Of a stretch of DNA of 13,877 bases, positions 5,919 through 11,975 are shown piece by piece. The DNA is taken from positions 1 through 13,877 of the forward strand of contig JBEKTY010000192.1 of NCBI GenBank assembly GCA_049515555.1, given 5' to 3'. The position numbers and the translations under genes were made by a program. Each line of letters begins with the position of its first letter. Position 1 is the first letter of the stretch. The notes under the pieces were generated by a model that made no database searches, had not been told where the DNA came from, and saw only the letters and a list, made by a program, of their open reading frames with translations. The DNA comes from JBEKTY01 sp049515555. GTDB taxonomy: Bacteria > Planctomycetota > Planctomycetia > Pirellulales > Thermoguttaceae.

Positions 5919-7355
5919 GTGGCCGACTACCGCCAGGAGACCGACCTGCTGGGCCAGCGTGACGTGCCGGCCGAGGCCCTGTGGGGGATCCACACGCTGC
6001 GGGCGGTGGAGAACTTCCCGCTGGCCGGCCGGCCGGTGCACCACCGGTTGGTCCACGCCTACGGGGCGGTGAAATCGGCCGCCGCCTCGACCAACCACGA
6101 GCTGGGCTGGGCCGAGCCGGCCAAGTTCGAGGCCGTTCAGGCCGCCTGCCGGGAAATGATCGACGGCCGGCTCGATGCACACGTCGTCGTGGATGCCCTC
6201 CAGGGCGGCGCCGGCACGTCGACCAACATGAACGTCAACGAGGTGCTGGCCAATCGGGCCCTGGAGCTGCTGGGCCGCCCGCACGGCGATTACGCCACAG
6301 TCAACCCGCACGACGACATCAACCGCCACCAGTCCACCAACGACACCTACCCCACCGCGCTGCGGATCGCGGCCATCGAGGGCCTCCGCCGCTTGCAACC
6401 GAAGGTAATCGCCTTGCAGGAGGCCTTCCAGCGTAAGGAGAAGGAATTTGCCGACGTGGTGAAGATCGGCCGCACCGAGCTGCAAGACGCCGTGCTGCTG
6501 ACGCTGGGCCACGAGATGTCGGCCTATGCCGAGGCCTTCGCCCGCGACCGCTGGCGGATCTATAAGTGTGAAGAACGGCTGCGGGTAGTGAACCTGGGCG
6601 GCACGGCGGTGGGCACCGCGGTGGGCGCGCCGCGGGCCTACGTCTTTCGCGTGGTCGAGCACCTGCGGCAGATCACCGGCCTGGGACTGGCCCGCGCCGA
6701 GAACCTGGTCGAGGCCACGCAGAACGCCGACGTGTTCATCGAGGTCAGCGGCATTCTGCGGACGCTGGCCGGGAACCTGCGGAAATCGGCCAACGACCTG
6801 CGGCTGCTGTCGTCCGGCCCGCACGCCGGGCTGGGCGAGATCCGCCTGCCGCCCCGCCAGGCCGGCTCGTCGATCATGCCCGGCAAGGTCAATCCGGTCA
6901 TTCCCGAGGCGGTAATCCAGGCCGCCCTGGCCGTCATGGGCCACGACCAGATGATCGTCCAGGCGGCCTCCGCCGGCAGCCTGGAGTTGAACCCCTTCCT
7001 GCCGCTGGTGGCCGACAGCCTGCTGGCCATGCTCGATCTGTTGACCGCGGCGTGCGATCTGCTGGCCCGGCTGTGCGTCGCGGGCCTGGAGGCCGACCGG
7101 CGGCAGTGTCTCCGCCACGTCCACGGCAGCACGGCCACGCTCACCGCCCTGGTCGAGCGGATCGGCTACGACGCGGCCGAGCACCTGGCCGAGCACCTGA
7201 GCGGCGCAGAGGGCGACGAGCAACAGAGCCTCCGCCGGCTGGTCGTCGATCACGGCATCCTGACGGCCGAGGAGTTCGACCAGTTGACCTCGCCGGAGCG
7301 GGTCATGCGCCTGGGCTCGCCGGAAGGCTCCTTGCCACCCTCGAAGGCCGATTAG
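5919..7355 (+). CDS. aspA: Aspartate ammonia-lyase
   Basis: Aspartase converts L-aspartate to fumarate and ammonia, as a cytoplasmic homotetramer. The 478-residue product is the same length as E. coli AspA. It opens with ETDLLGQRDVPAEALWGIHT, the typical aspartase N-terminus, then carries QGGAGTSTNMN (95-105), QSTNDTYPTALRIA (from 138) and the superfamily loop GSSIMPGKVNP (316-326), which holds the catalytic serine. GAGTSTNMN and the N-terminus favour aspartase over class II fumarase. I chose GTG 5919 because it fits the family start; an in-frame GTG at 5874 would add 15 unconserved residues. Neither has a clear Shine-Dalgarno. A TACAAT box is at 5833-5838 with a poor -35. The gene is followed by a toxin-antitoxin pair and then hydF; aspA genes accompany hydrogenase maturation genes in some anaerobes (recalled, not checked). 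Confidence 0.92.
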   Translation: MADYRQETDLLGQRDVPAEALWGIHTLRAVENFPLAGRPVHHRLVHAYGAVKSAAASTNHELGWAEPAKFEAVQAACREMIDGRLDAHVVVDALQGGAGTSTNMNVNEVLANRALELLGRPHGDYATVNPHDDINRHQSTNDTYPTALRIAAIEGLRRLQPKVIALQEAFQRKEKEFADVVKIGRTELQDAVLLTLGHEMSAYAEAFARDRWRIYKCEERLRVVNLGGTAVGTAVGAPRAYVFRVVEHLRQITGLGLARAENLVEATQNADVFIEVSGILRTLAGNLRKSANDLRLLSSGPHAGLGEIRLPPRQAGSSIMPGKVNPVIPEAVIQAALAVMGHDQMIVQAASAGSLELNPFLPLVADSLLAMLDLLTAACDLLARLCVAGLEADRRQCLRHVHGSTATLTALVERIGYDAAEHLAEHLSGAEGDEQQSLRRLVVDHGILTAEEFDQLTSPERVMRLGSPEGSLPPSKAD

Positions 7356-7452
7356 CCTGAACGGTAGTGCATCCGCTGCGGCCAAGGCGCTCCGGCGGCC
7401 GCCAATTACACACGTGCCGGCCGCCAGGGCCGCCAACCGGGGGGCCGGGAGA

Positions 7453-7481
7453 TTGAAGTCCCGCGCCGCCTGGTATAGAAT
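7453..7481 (+). promoter_or_regulatory. Sigma70-type promoter for the toxin-antitoxin pair
   Basis: TTGAAG (7453-7458), a 17-nt spacer and TAGAAT (7476-7481) form a good sigma70-like promoter; an overlapping TATAGA at 7474-7479 also fits as a -10 box. Transcription would start near 7488, some 37 nt before the antitoxin ATG at 7525. A separate promoter fits a self-regulated toxin-antitoxin unit inserted between aspA and hydF. Confidence 0.6.
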
Positions 7482-7513
7482 TGGCGAAGATCGGCTTTTC
7501 CACACCGCTGCCC

Positions 7514-7518
7514 GGAGG
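7514..7518 (+). promoter_or_regulatory. Ribosome binding site deciding the antitoxin start
   Basis: GGAGG lies 6 nt upstream of the ATG at 7525. This fixes the start there rather than at the upstream in-frame codon at 7414, which would precede the promoter. Confidence 0.7.
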
Positions 7519-7524
7519 CGATTC

Positions 7525-7749
7525 ATGAATCAACAGTTTGCCGAGATCTTTGGCTTGACCTTGGCGGAAAGGATTCAACTGGTCGAAGACCTCTGGGACA
7601 GCATCGCGGCCGAGGCCGAAGGCTTGCCGCTGCCGGACTGGCAGAAGGCGGAGTTGGCTCGGCGAGAGGCCGAGTACCGCCGCGACCCGAGCCTGGCTGG
7701 CACGTGGGATGATGCCAAACAGAGGATCGTTGCCAAGCATGCCGGCTAA
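7525..7749 (+). CDS. Antitoxin, putative addiction-module component family
   Basis: The 74-residue acidic-helical protein begins MNQQFAEIFGLTLAERIQLV and contains EDLWDSI, the hallmark of the small addiction-module component family (TIGR02574 type) paired with ParE/RelE toxins. The opening helix with LTLAERIQLVEDLW probably serves dimerisation or DNA binding. The rest (WQKAELARREAEYRRDPS) would wrap the toxin and cover its active surface. The start is fixed by GGAGG at 7514-7518. The stop overlaps the toxin start by 11 bp, so the two are translationally coupled, with the antitoxin made first as usual. It probably represses its own promoter at 7453-7481, alone or with the toxin, as is common for this family (inference). 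Confidence 0.85.
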   Translation: MNQQFAEIFGLTLAERIQLVEDLWDSIAAEAEGLPLPDWQKAELARREAEYRRDPSLAGTWDDAKQRIVAKHAG

Positions 7750-8053
7750 GTTGCTCATTCTTCCGGCGGCGGAGCGAGACACCGACGAGGCTTTCGGCTG
7801 GTACGAACGACGCCAGAAAGGCCTTGGCTTTGAATTCTTGCGCGCGGTTGATGCTCGCGTCCGCGCGATTCAGCGGAACCCGGAGATGTGCGCCGTCATC
7901 GAACAGCATTACCGAAGGGCCTTGGTTCGGCGCTTTCCCTATGCCATCTTGTATGCCCACACTGAGGACACGGTTACCATCTACGCCGTTTTTCACACCT
8001 CGCGGGATCCAAAGAAATTGCGGGCGCGCCTACCCGACGAGGGCAACGGCTAA
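7739..8053 (+). CDS. ParE/RelE-family toxin (plasmid stabilisation system protein)
   Basis: The 104-residue product begins MPAKLLILPAAERDTDEAFGWYERR. The segment PAAERD..EAFGWYE followed by G..FEFL.AVDA, the RNPEMCAVIEQ..RRALVRRFPYAILY and VTIYAVFHTSRDPK segments is the standard ParE/RelE fold pattern. The Arg-rich RRFPYAILY strand and the HTSRDP end are conserved. ParE members poison DNA gyrase and RelE members cut ribosome-bound mRNA; the sequence does not decide between them, though the family resembles ParE more. The ATG at 7739 overlaps the antitoxin gene by 11 bp; an earlier in-frame ATG at 7709 would put 10 odd residues before the family start. The frame looks intact, so the pair may be active. 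Confidence 0.87.
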   Translation: MPAKLLILPAAERDTDEAFGWYERRQKGLGFEFLRAVDARVRAIQRNPEMCAVIEQHYRRALVRRFPYAILYAHTEDTVTIYAVFHTSRDPKKLRARLPDEGNG

Positions 8054-8185
8054 GTTCATAACGGGCGACAGGCGACGGACGGCAGCACTCCAATCCGTCG
8101 TTCGTCGAGAATGGTGGGGCTCGCTCCGCTCGACCCACCCTACAAATTTCCGACCTTCCGCAACAGAAACTGATTTGGCCTTTCA
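8054..8185. other. Toxin-hydF spacer with two interspersed repeat words
   Basis: It holds GACAGGC-GACGGAC (8067-8080), two units of the heptamer family seen at 161-215, and a segment at 8113-8139 bounded by GGTGGG and CCCACC with CTCGCTCCGCTCG inside. No promoter stands out for hydF, so hydF may be read through from the toxin-antitoxin promoter or from aspA. Confidence 0.5.
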
Positions 8186-9430
8186 ATGCAAAGCACTCCC
8201 AAAAGCCTACGCCTGCACATCGGGCTGTTCGGCCGGCGGAATGCCGGAAAGTCGTCGCTCCTGAACGCCTTGACGCGGCAGCAGGTGTCGATCGTCTCCG
8301 AGCTGGCGGGCACCACGACCGATCCGGTCGAGAAGCCCATGGAGCTGCTGCCGCTGGGCCCGGTGCTGTTCATCGACACGGCGGGCATCGACGACGCGGG
8401 CGCCCTGGGCGCGCTGCGGGTCGAGAAAACGCGGCAGGTGCTCGATCGCACCGAGGTGGGCCTGATCGTGGCCGACGCCGGCCAATGGGGCCCCTTCGAG
8501 CAAGGCCTGCTCGAGGAGCTGCGGTCGCGGCACGTGCCGGTAATCGTGGTCTTCAACAAGGCCGACGTGGCGCGGCCGCCGGCAAGCGTCATCGAGCCGC
8601 TGGACCGGGGGAACATCGCCTGGGTCCAGACGGTGGCCGTTGCCGGTGAGGGCATCCTCGACCTGCGCGAGGCCCTGGTCCGCTCGGCCCCCGAGGAGTT
8701 CCTCAACCCGCGGACAATCGTGGCCGACCTGGTGCCGCCGGGCGAGCTGGCCGTGCTCGTCGTGCCCATCGACCTGGAGGCCCCCAAGGGCCGGCTGATC
8801 GTGCCCCAGGTGCAGACGATCCGCGACCTGCTGGATGGCGACGCCTATTGCATGGTGGTGAAGGAGCGCGAGCTGCGCGAGGCCCTGGAGCGGCTCCGCC
8901 GCCCGCCGGCCCTGGTGGTGACCGATTCGCAGGCCTTTCTGAAAGTGGCCGGCGACACGCCGCCGGGGGTCAAACTGACCTCGTTCTCGATCCTGTTCGC
9001 CCGCCAGAAGGGCGACCTGGCCCAGTTCGTCCACGGGGCGATGGCCATCGACCGGCTCCAGCCCGGCGCCCGGGTGCTGGTGGCCGAGGCCTGCACGCAT
9101 CACCCCATCGGCGACGACATCGGCCGGGTGAAGATCCCCCGCTGGCTGCGGCAGTACGTGGGCGGGCCGCTGACGATCGACACCCTGGCGGGCCGCGATT
9201 TCCCCGACAACCTGGGCGATTACCAGCTCGTGGTGCATTGCGGGGCCTGCATGTGGAACCGCCGCGAAATGCTCACCCGCATGCTCCGCTGCCGCCGGGC
9301 CGGCGTGCCCATCTGCAACTATGGCCTGACCATCGCCTATACGCTGGGCATCTTCGACCGGGCGCTGGAGCCTTTTCCCGACGCACTGGAAATCTACCGG
9401 CAACTGCGCGATAATGCCCGGAAGAAGTGA
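8186..9430 (+). CDS. hydF: [FeFe]-hydrogenase H-cluster maturation GTPase HydF
   Basis: HydF is the scaffold on which the diiron subcluster of [FeFe]-hydrogenase is assembled before transfer to the apo-enzyme; HydE and HydG supply its parts. The 414-residue product has an N-terminal GTPase domain with the P-loop GRRNAGKS (16-23), the GTTTDPV switch (42-48), DTAG (64-67) and NKAD (124-127). A dimerisation domain is followed by the C-terminal Fe-S domain, with the HydF cysteine motif C303-T-H305, 45 residues, then H351-C352-G-A-C355. This fits the family pattern CxH-x(44-53)-HCxxC, so all ligands are present. KIPRWLRQYVGGPL and NYGLTIAYTLGIFDRALEPF are typical of the family. The ATG has no clear Shine-Dalgarno. 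hydE, hydG and the hydrogenase are absent here and must lie elsewhere if the pathway works. Confidence 0.96.
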   Translation: MQSTPKSLRLHIGLFGRRNAGKSSLLNALTRQQVSIVSELAGTTTDPVEKPMELLPLGPVLFIDTAGIDDAGALGALRVEKTRQVLDRTEVGLIVADAGQWGPFEQGLLEELRSRHVPVIVVFNKADVARPPASVIEPLDRGNIAWVQTVAVAGEGILDLREALVRSAPEEFLNPRTIVADLVPPGELAVLVVPIDLEAPKGRLIVPQVQTIRDLLDGDAYCMVVKERELREALERLRRPPALVVTDSQAFLKVAGDTPPGVKLTSFSILFARQKGDLAQFVHGAMAIDRLQPGARVLVAEACTHHPIGDDIGRVKIPRWLRQYVGGPLTIDTLAGRDFPDNLGDYQLVVHCGACMWNRREMLTRMLRCRRAGVPICNYGLTIAYTLGIFDRALEPFPDALEIYRQLRDNARKK

Positions 9431-9433
9431 CAT

Positions 9434-9471
9434 CTCCCCTCGCCCTTTGGGAGAGGGGCCGGGGGTGAGGG
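9434..9471. repeat. Interspersed palindromic repeat, inverted copy
   Basis: It starts 3 nt after the hydF stop and reads CTCCCCTCGCCC, TTTGGGAGAGGGG, then GGGGGTGAGGG. It is the reverse-complement orientation of the copies at 9518-9551 and 11922-11956. Its hairpin could end the hydF transcript. Confidence 0.7.
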
Positions 9472-9517
9472 CATTGTGGGCCGCAATCGCAAATAATGAC
9501 CGCTTTCTCGCTGACTG

Positions 9518-9551
9518 CCCTCACCCTAGCCCTCTCCCGGAGGGAGAGGGG
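9518..9551. repeat. Interspersed palindromic repeat, direct copy
   Basis: It opens CCCTCACCCTAG and then carries a 9-bp stem, CCCTCTCCC (9530-9538) and GGGAGAGGG (9542-9550), around GGA. With the inverted copy at 9434-9471 it forms a paired, opposite-orientation arrangement in the hydF-nitrilase gap, like the BIME layout of enterobacterial REP sequences. Confidence 0.75.
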
Positions 9552-9582
9552 ACCGGACATCGCAATTCGCAAGCCATAAGCA

Positions 9583-9617
9583 GCTAGCCACTAACCACCA
9601 GCCACTAGCCACAACCC
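9583..9617. repeat. ACTAGCC heptamer array upstream of the exported nitrilase
   Basis: Five 7-nt units in register: GCTAGCC, ACTAACC, ACCAGCC, ACTAGCC, ACAACCC. The array ends 13 nt before the ATG at 9631, with GAGGTG (9621-9626) as Shine-Dalgarno in between. This mirrors the array at 2948-2982 before the lipoprotein gene. Confidence 0.75.
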
Positions 9618-9630
9618 AGCGAGGTGCCCG

Positions 9631-11115
9631 ATGAACAGTGGCCGACTCGTACATGCGATCTGGGCCTTCAAAGTTGCGACGTGCCTGGCAGCGCTGGGCA
9701 TCGTCGGCGGCACGGCCGACCGGGCACGGGCCGCCGACAACGCCGCGGCGGGCCCGGTCGTAGTCGAGCGCTGCGAAACGTGGGCCCCGGAGGCCCTGGC
9801 CGCGCCGCTGACCGGCCGCACGACCGGCGGCGAAGTAACGGTGGCGGGCAACGGCACGCATATCTGCTGCGGCGGATGGCAGTTCGTCTACGGCGGCGTG
9901 CGCGGCGGGCAGGCCTATCGCTTCCGCGCTCGGGTCCGGCACGAGGGCCTGGACCACGCCCGCGATTCGCTGGTGGCCATCGTGCTGTGGGATCGCTGGG
10001 ATCGCACCCAGGCGGGCTCGCCGGGCAGGCTGTGGAATTACCTGCTGCCCCGGCCGGTCTCGGCCGATGCGATGGAGTTCGAGGCCCTGCTCAAGGCGCC
10101 CCCCGGCACGACCTCGATGACCGTCCGCTATACGCTGCGCTGGTCGCCCGGCGGCAAGTCCCGCTGGTCGGCGCCCCAGATCGACGCAGCGGCCGTGGCC
10201 GAGCGCAAGCCGGTAAAGGTGTGCGTGGTGAGCGAGACTCGCCAGAGCGCCGAGCGGATTGCCATCCAGCCCTTCTCGAAGGGCACGGAGCTGCCGCGCG
10301 ACGTGGCCGGGCGGGTCGATCGCTGGGCCAGCCTGGTGCAGGCTGCCTGCCGGCGGCAGCCGCAGTTGATCGTCACGCCCGAGATCGTGATCAGCGGTCC
10401 GGGCCTGGTCGAGGGGGCCGTGGCCGTGCCCGGCCCGGCCATCGCGCCCTTCCAGAAGCTCGCCCGCGAGCACCACGCGCACCTCGTGTTGGGCGTGAAG
10501 GAGCGCACCGGCGGCGCCGTCTACAACAGCGCCGTGCTGATCGGCGCGGAGGGGCAGATCGTGGGCACCTACCGCAAGGTGCACCTGGCCACGTCGGAAG
10601 GCTTCAGCGGCCTGTCGCCCGGCGACTCGTTCGGCGTGTTCGACACCGCCATCGGACGGATCGGCTGCCTGATCTGCATGGACACCACGGTGAGCGAATC
10701 GGCGCGGATGCTGGCCCTCGGCGGGGCGGAGTTCATCTGCTTCCCGATCATGGGCGACCTGCGCGCCGACCGCTTCACGGCCGGGGAGCCGATCTTCAAC
10801 GAAAGCCGCTGGAAGGCCATCATGCGGACGCGGGCCATCGACAACCAACTGTGCATGGTCGTCGCCCGCAACGGGGCCCAGGGCTCGTGCATCATCGATC
10901 GCAAGGGCGAGATCCTGGCCTGGAACGAGGGCGACCGGGAGATCATCGAGGCCACGCTGCCGGCCGAGGACGGCTATCGGGTGTGGGAGGGGGGCGATTT
11001 CCGCGAGACGACTTTCCTGCTCCGCCGCCCGCACCTGTACCGCGCCTACAGCGACGAGGCCTGCCTGGGGTTGCCCCCGCCGCCGGCTGGGCCGACGGCG
11101 CCATCTGCCAAATAG
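9631..11115 (+). CDS. Exported carbon-nitrogen hydrolase (nitrilase superfamily) with N-terminal beta-sandwich domain
   Basis: The 494-residue product starts at an ATG 4 nt after GAGGTG. Residues 1-34 are a signal peptide ending ARA/AD, so the enzyme acts outside the cytoplasm. Residues about 45-185 look like a beta-sandwich domain (GGWQFVYGGVRGGQAYRFRARV), possibly carbohydrate-binding. From about residue 190 (KPVKVCVVSE) the nitrilase fold begins. The catalytic residues are visible: E251 in TPEIV, the second Glu E291 in GVKERTGG, K316 in YRKVHL and C349 in CLICMDTTVSE. These enzymes hydrolyse amides or nitriles. Export and an added sandwich domain are unusual for the superfamily but recur in planctomycete-like genomes (recalled). 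The substrate is unknown. It converges with a PIG-L deacetylase 18 nt downstream. Confidence 0.87.
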   Translation: MNSGRLVHAIWAFKVATCLAALGIVGGTADRARAADNAAAGPVVVERCETWAPEALAAPLTGRTTGGEVTVAGNGTHICCGGWQFVYGGVRGGQAYRFRARVRHEGLDHARDSLVAIVLWDRWDRTQAGSPGRLWNYLLPRPVSADAMEFEALLKAPPGTTSMTVRYTLRWSPGGKSRWSAPQIDAAAVAERKPVKVCVVSETRQSAERIAIQPFSKGTELPRDVAGRVDRWASLVQAACRRQPQLIVTPEIVISGPGLVEGAVAVPGPAIAPFQKLAREHHAHLVLGVKERTGGAVYNSAVLIGAEGQIVGTYRKVHLATSEGFSGLSPGDSFGVFDTAIGRIGCLICMDTTVSESARMLALGGAEFICFPIMGDLRADRFTAGEPIFNESRWKAIMRTRAIDNQLCMVVARNGAQGSCIIDRKGEILAWNEGDREIIEATLPAEDGYRVWEGGDFRETTFLLRRPHLYRAYSDEACLGLPPPPAGPTAPSAK

Positions 11116-11133
11116 TTTCGGTTGCGTCGCGGC

Positions 11134-11901
11134 TCACACCGTCAGCGTCGGCCCGAAGAGCCGCGCCAGGAGGTCGTCTTTGGGATAGGCGTGGCCGCGG
11201 TGCTGGACGAAGGCTTCGGCGGCCATGGTGCCCGCCTCGCGGCCCCGCCACGCCGCATGCCGCTTCATCGAAGCCACGTACTCGTCGATCCCATGATGCG
11301 CCATGAGCCACTCCCGCTGGCTGGCGTGGCAGGCCAGCATCTCTGCCTTGCGCTCCAGTTGGGCCGCGATATCGACCCAGGTGCTGGGCTGTACGACGGC
11401 GCCCAGCGGATCGGTCCCCTCGGTCGGATCGCAGTAATAGAGATACGGCACACGGGAGCCGGGGCAAAGCGGCAGCGTCGAGATGTTGGGCGCGGCGTAA
11501 GCGAAGCTGGCGGCCCGCGCCACTAGCGACGTCATTTCGTGGTCCATCATGTAGTCTTTGGGGGCGTGCGTCAGAACCAACGTGGGTGCCACCCGCCGAA
11601 ACAGGTCGATGGCCTTGCGGAGCGTGGGCTTATCATAGACCACCATGCCGTCGCGTTCGTCCAGGCAGTGGTAGCGGGCGCCGATCAGGGCCGCCGCCTG
11701 CCGGGCCTCGGCGGTCCGCCGGGCGCTGATCGCCCGGGGCGTCTCCGAAATGGTGCCGCAGTCGCCGGGCGTGGCCGTGGCGATGTGCACCTCCCAGCCG
11801 GCCGCCGCCAATCGCACCAGCGTCCCGGCACACAGGAACTCCGCGTCGTCGGGGTGGGCCAGCATGGCCAGTGCCACCTGGCGATCCATGGGGTTGGTCA
11901 T
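11134..11901 (-). CDS. PIG-L family zinc-dependent deacetylase
   Basis: PIG-L enzymes remove acetyl groups from N-acetylglucosamine-type substrates, for example in bacillithiol or mycothiol synthesis or on antibiotics. The 255-residue product carries the metal-binding AHPDDAEF (H16, D19) near its start and HAPKDYMMDHEMTS (112-125), whose H121 is the expected third zinc ligand. Length and motif spacing fit the family. TATPGDCGT (42-50) and the SARRTAEARQAAALIGA helix are also typical. A second ATG 12 nt inside (residue 5, MDRQ) is a possible start; GAGG upstream at about 11909-11912 supports the first. No signal peptide, so probably cytoplasmic. The propeller gene lies 74 nt upstream on the same strand and could be cotranscribed. 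The exact substrate is not shown; BshB1 is one possible relative. Confidence 0.9.
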   Translation of the reverse strand: MTNPMDRQVALAMLAHPDDAEFLCAGTLVRLAAAGWEVHIATATPGDCGTISETPRAISARRTAEARQAAALIGARYHCLDERDGMVVYDKPTLRKAIDLFRRVAPTLVLTHAPKDYMMDHEMTSLVARAASFAYAAPNISTLPLCPGSRVPYLYYCDPTEGTDPLGAVVQPSTWVDIAAQLERKAEMLACHASQREWLMAHHGIDEYVASMKRHAAWRGREAGTMAAEAFVQHRGHAYPKDDLLARLFGPTLTV

Positions 11902-11921
11902 GGCGATATCCTCAGTGATTT

Positions 11922-11956
11922 CCCCTCACCCTAACCCTCTCCCAGAGGGAGAGGGG
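11922..11956. repeat. Interspersed palindromic repeat between the propeller and PIG-L genes
   Basis: It opens CCCCTCACCCTAA and carries a perfect 9-bp stem, CCCTCTCCC (11935-11943) and GGGAGAGGG (11947-11955), around AGA. It is the third copy of the family at 9434-9471 and 9518-9551. It fills half of the 74-nt gap between two same-strand genes, where its hairpin could reduce read-through or protect the upstream mRNA. Confidence 0.75.
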
Positions 11957-11975
11957 ACCGGGCATCTACAAGCCC

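Noticed and set aside
5913..7526. Long open frame of 537 codons on the minus strand opposite aspA
   Set aside because: It mirrors the codon pattern of aspA in GC-rich DNA; the translation is rich in Gln, Gly, Arg and His without any known motif, while the plus strand encodes a full aspartase.
8113..8139. GGTGGG/CCCACC bounded segment before hydF considered as a terminator
   Set aside because: Only the 6-bp outer arms pair well, the inside does not, and no U-tract follows.
8207..9433. Minus-strand frame of 408 codons opposite hydF
   Set aside because: A shadow of the hydF codon structure; HydF motifs are complete on the plus strand.
9526..11034. Long minus-strand frame of 502 codons opposite the nitrilase gene
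   Set aside because: Its ends fall in interspersed repeats and the sequence has no domain; the plus strand carries a signal peptide and all nitrilase catalytic residues.
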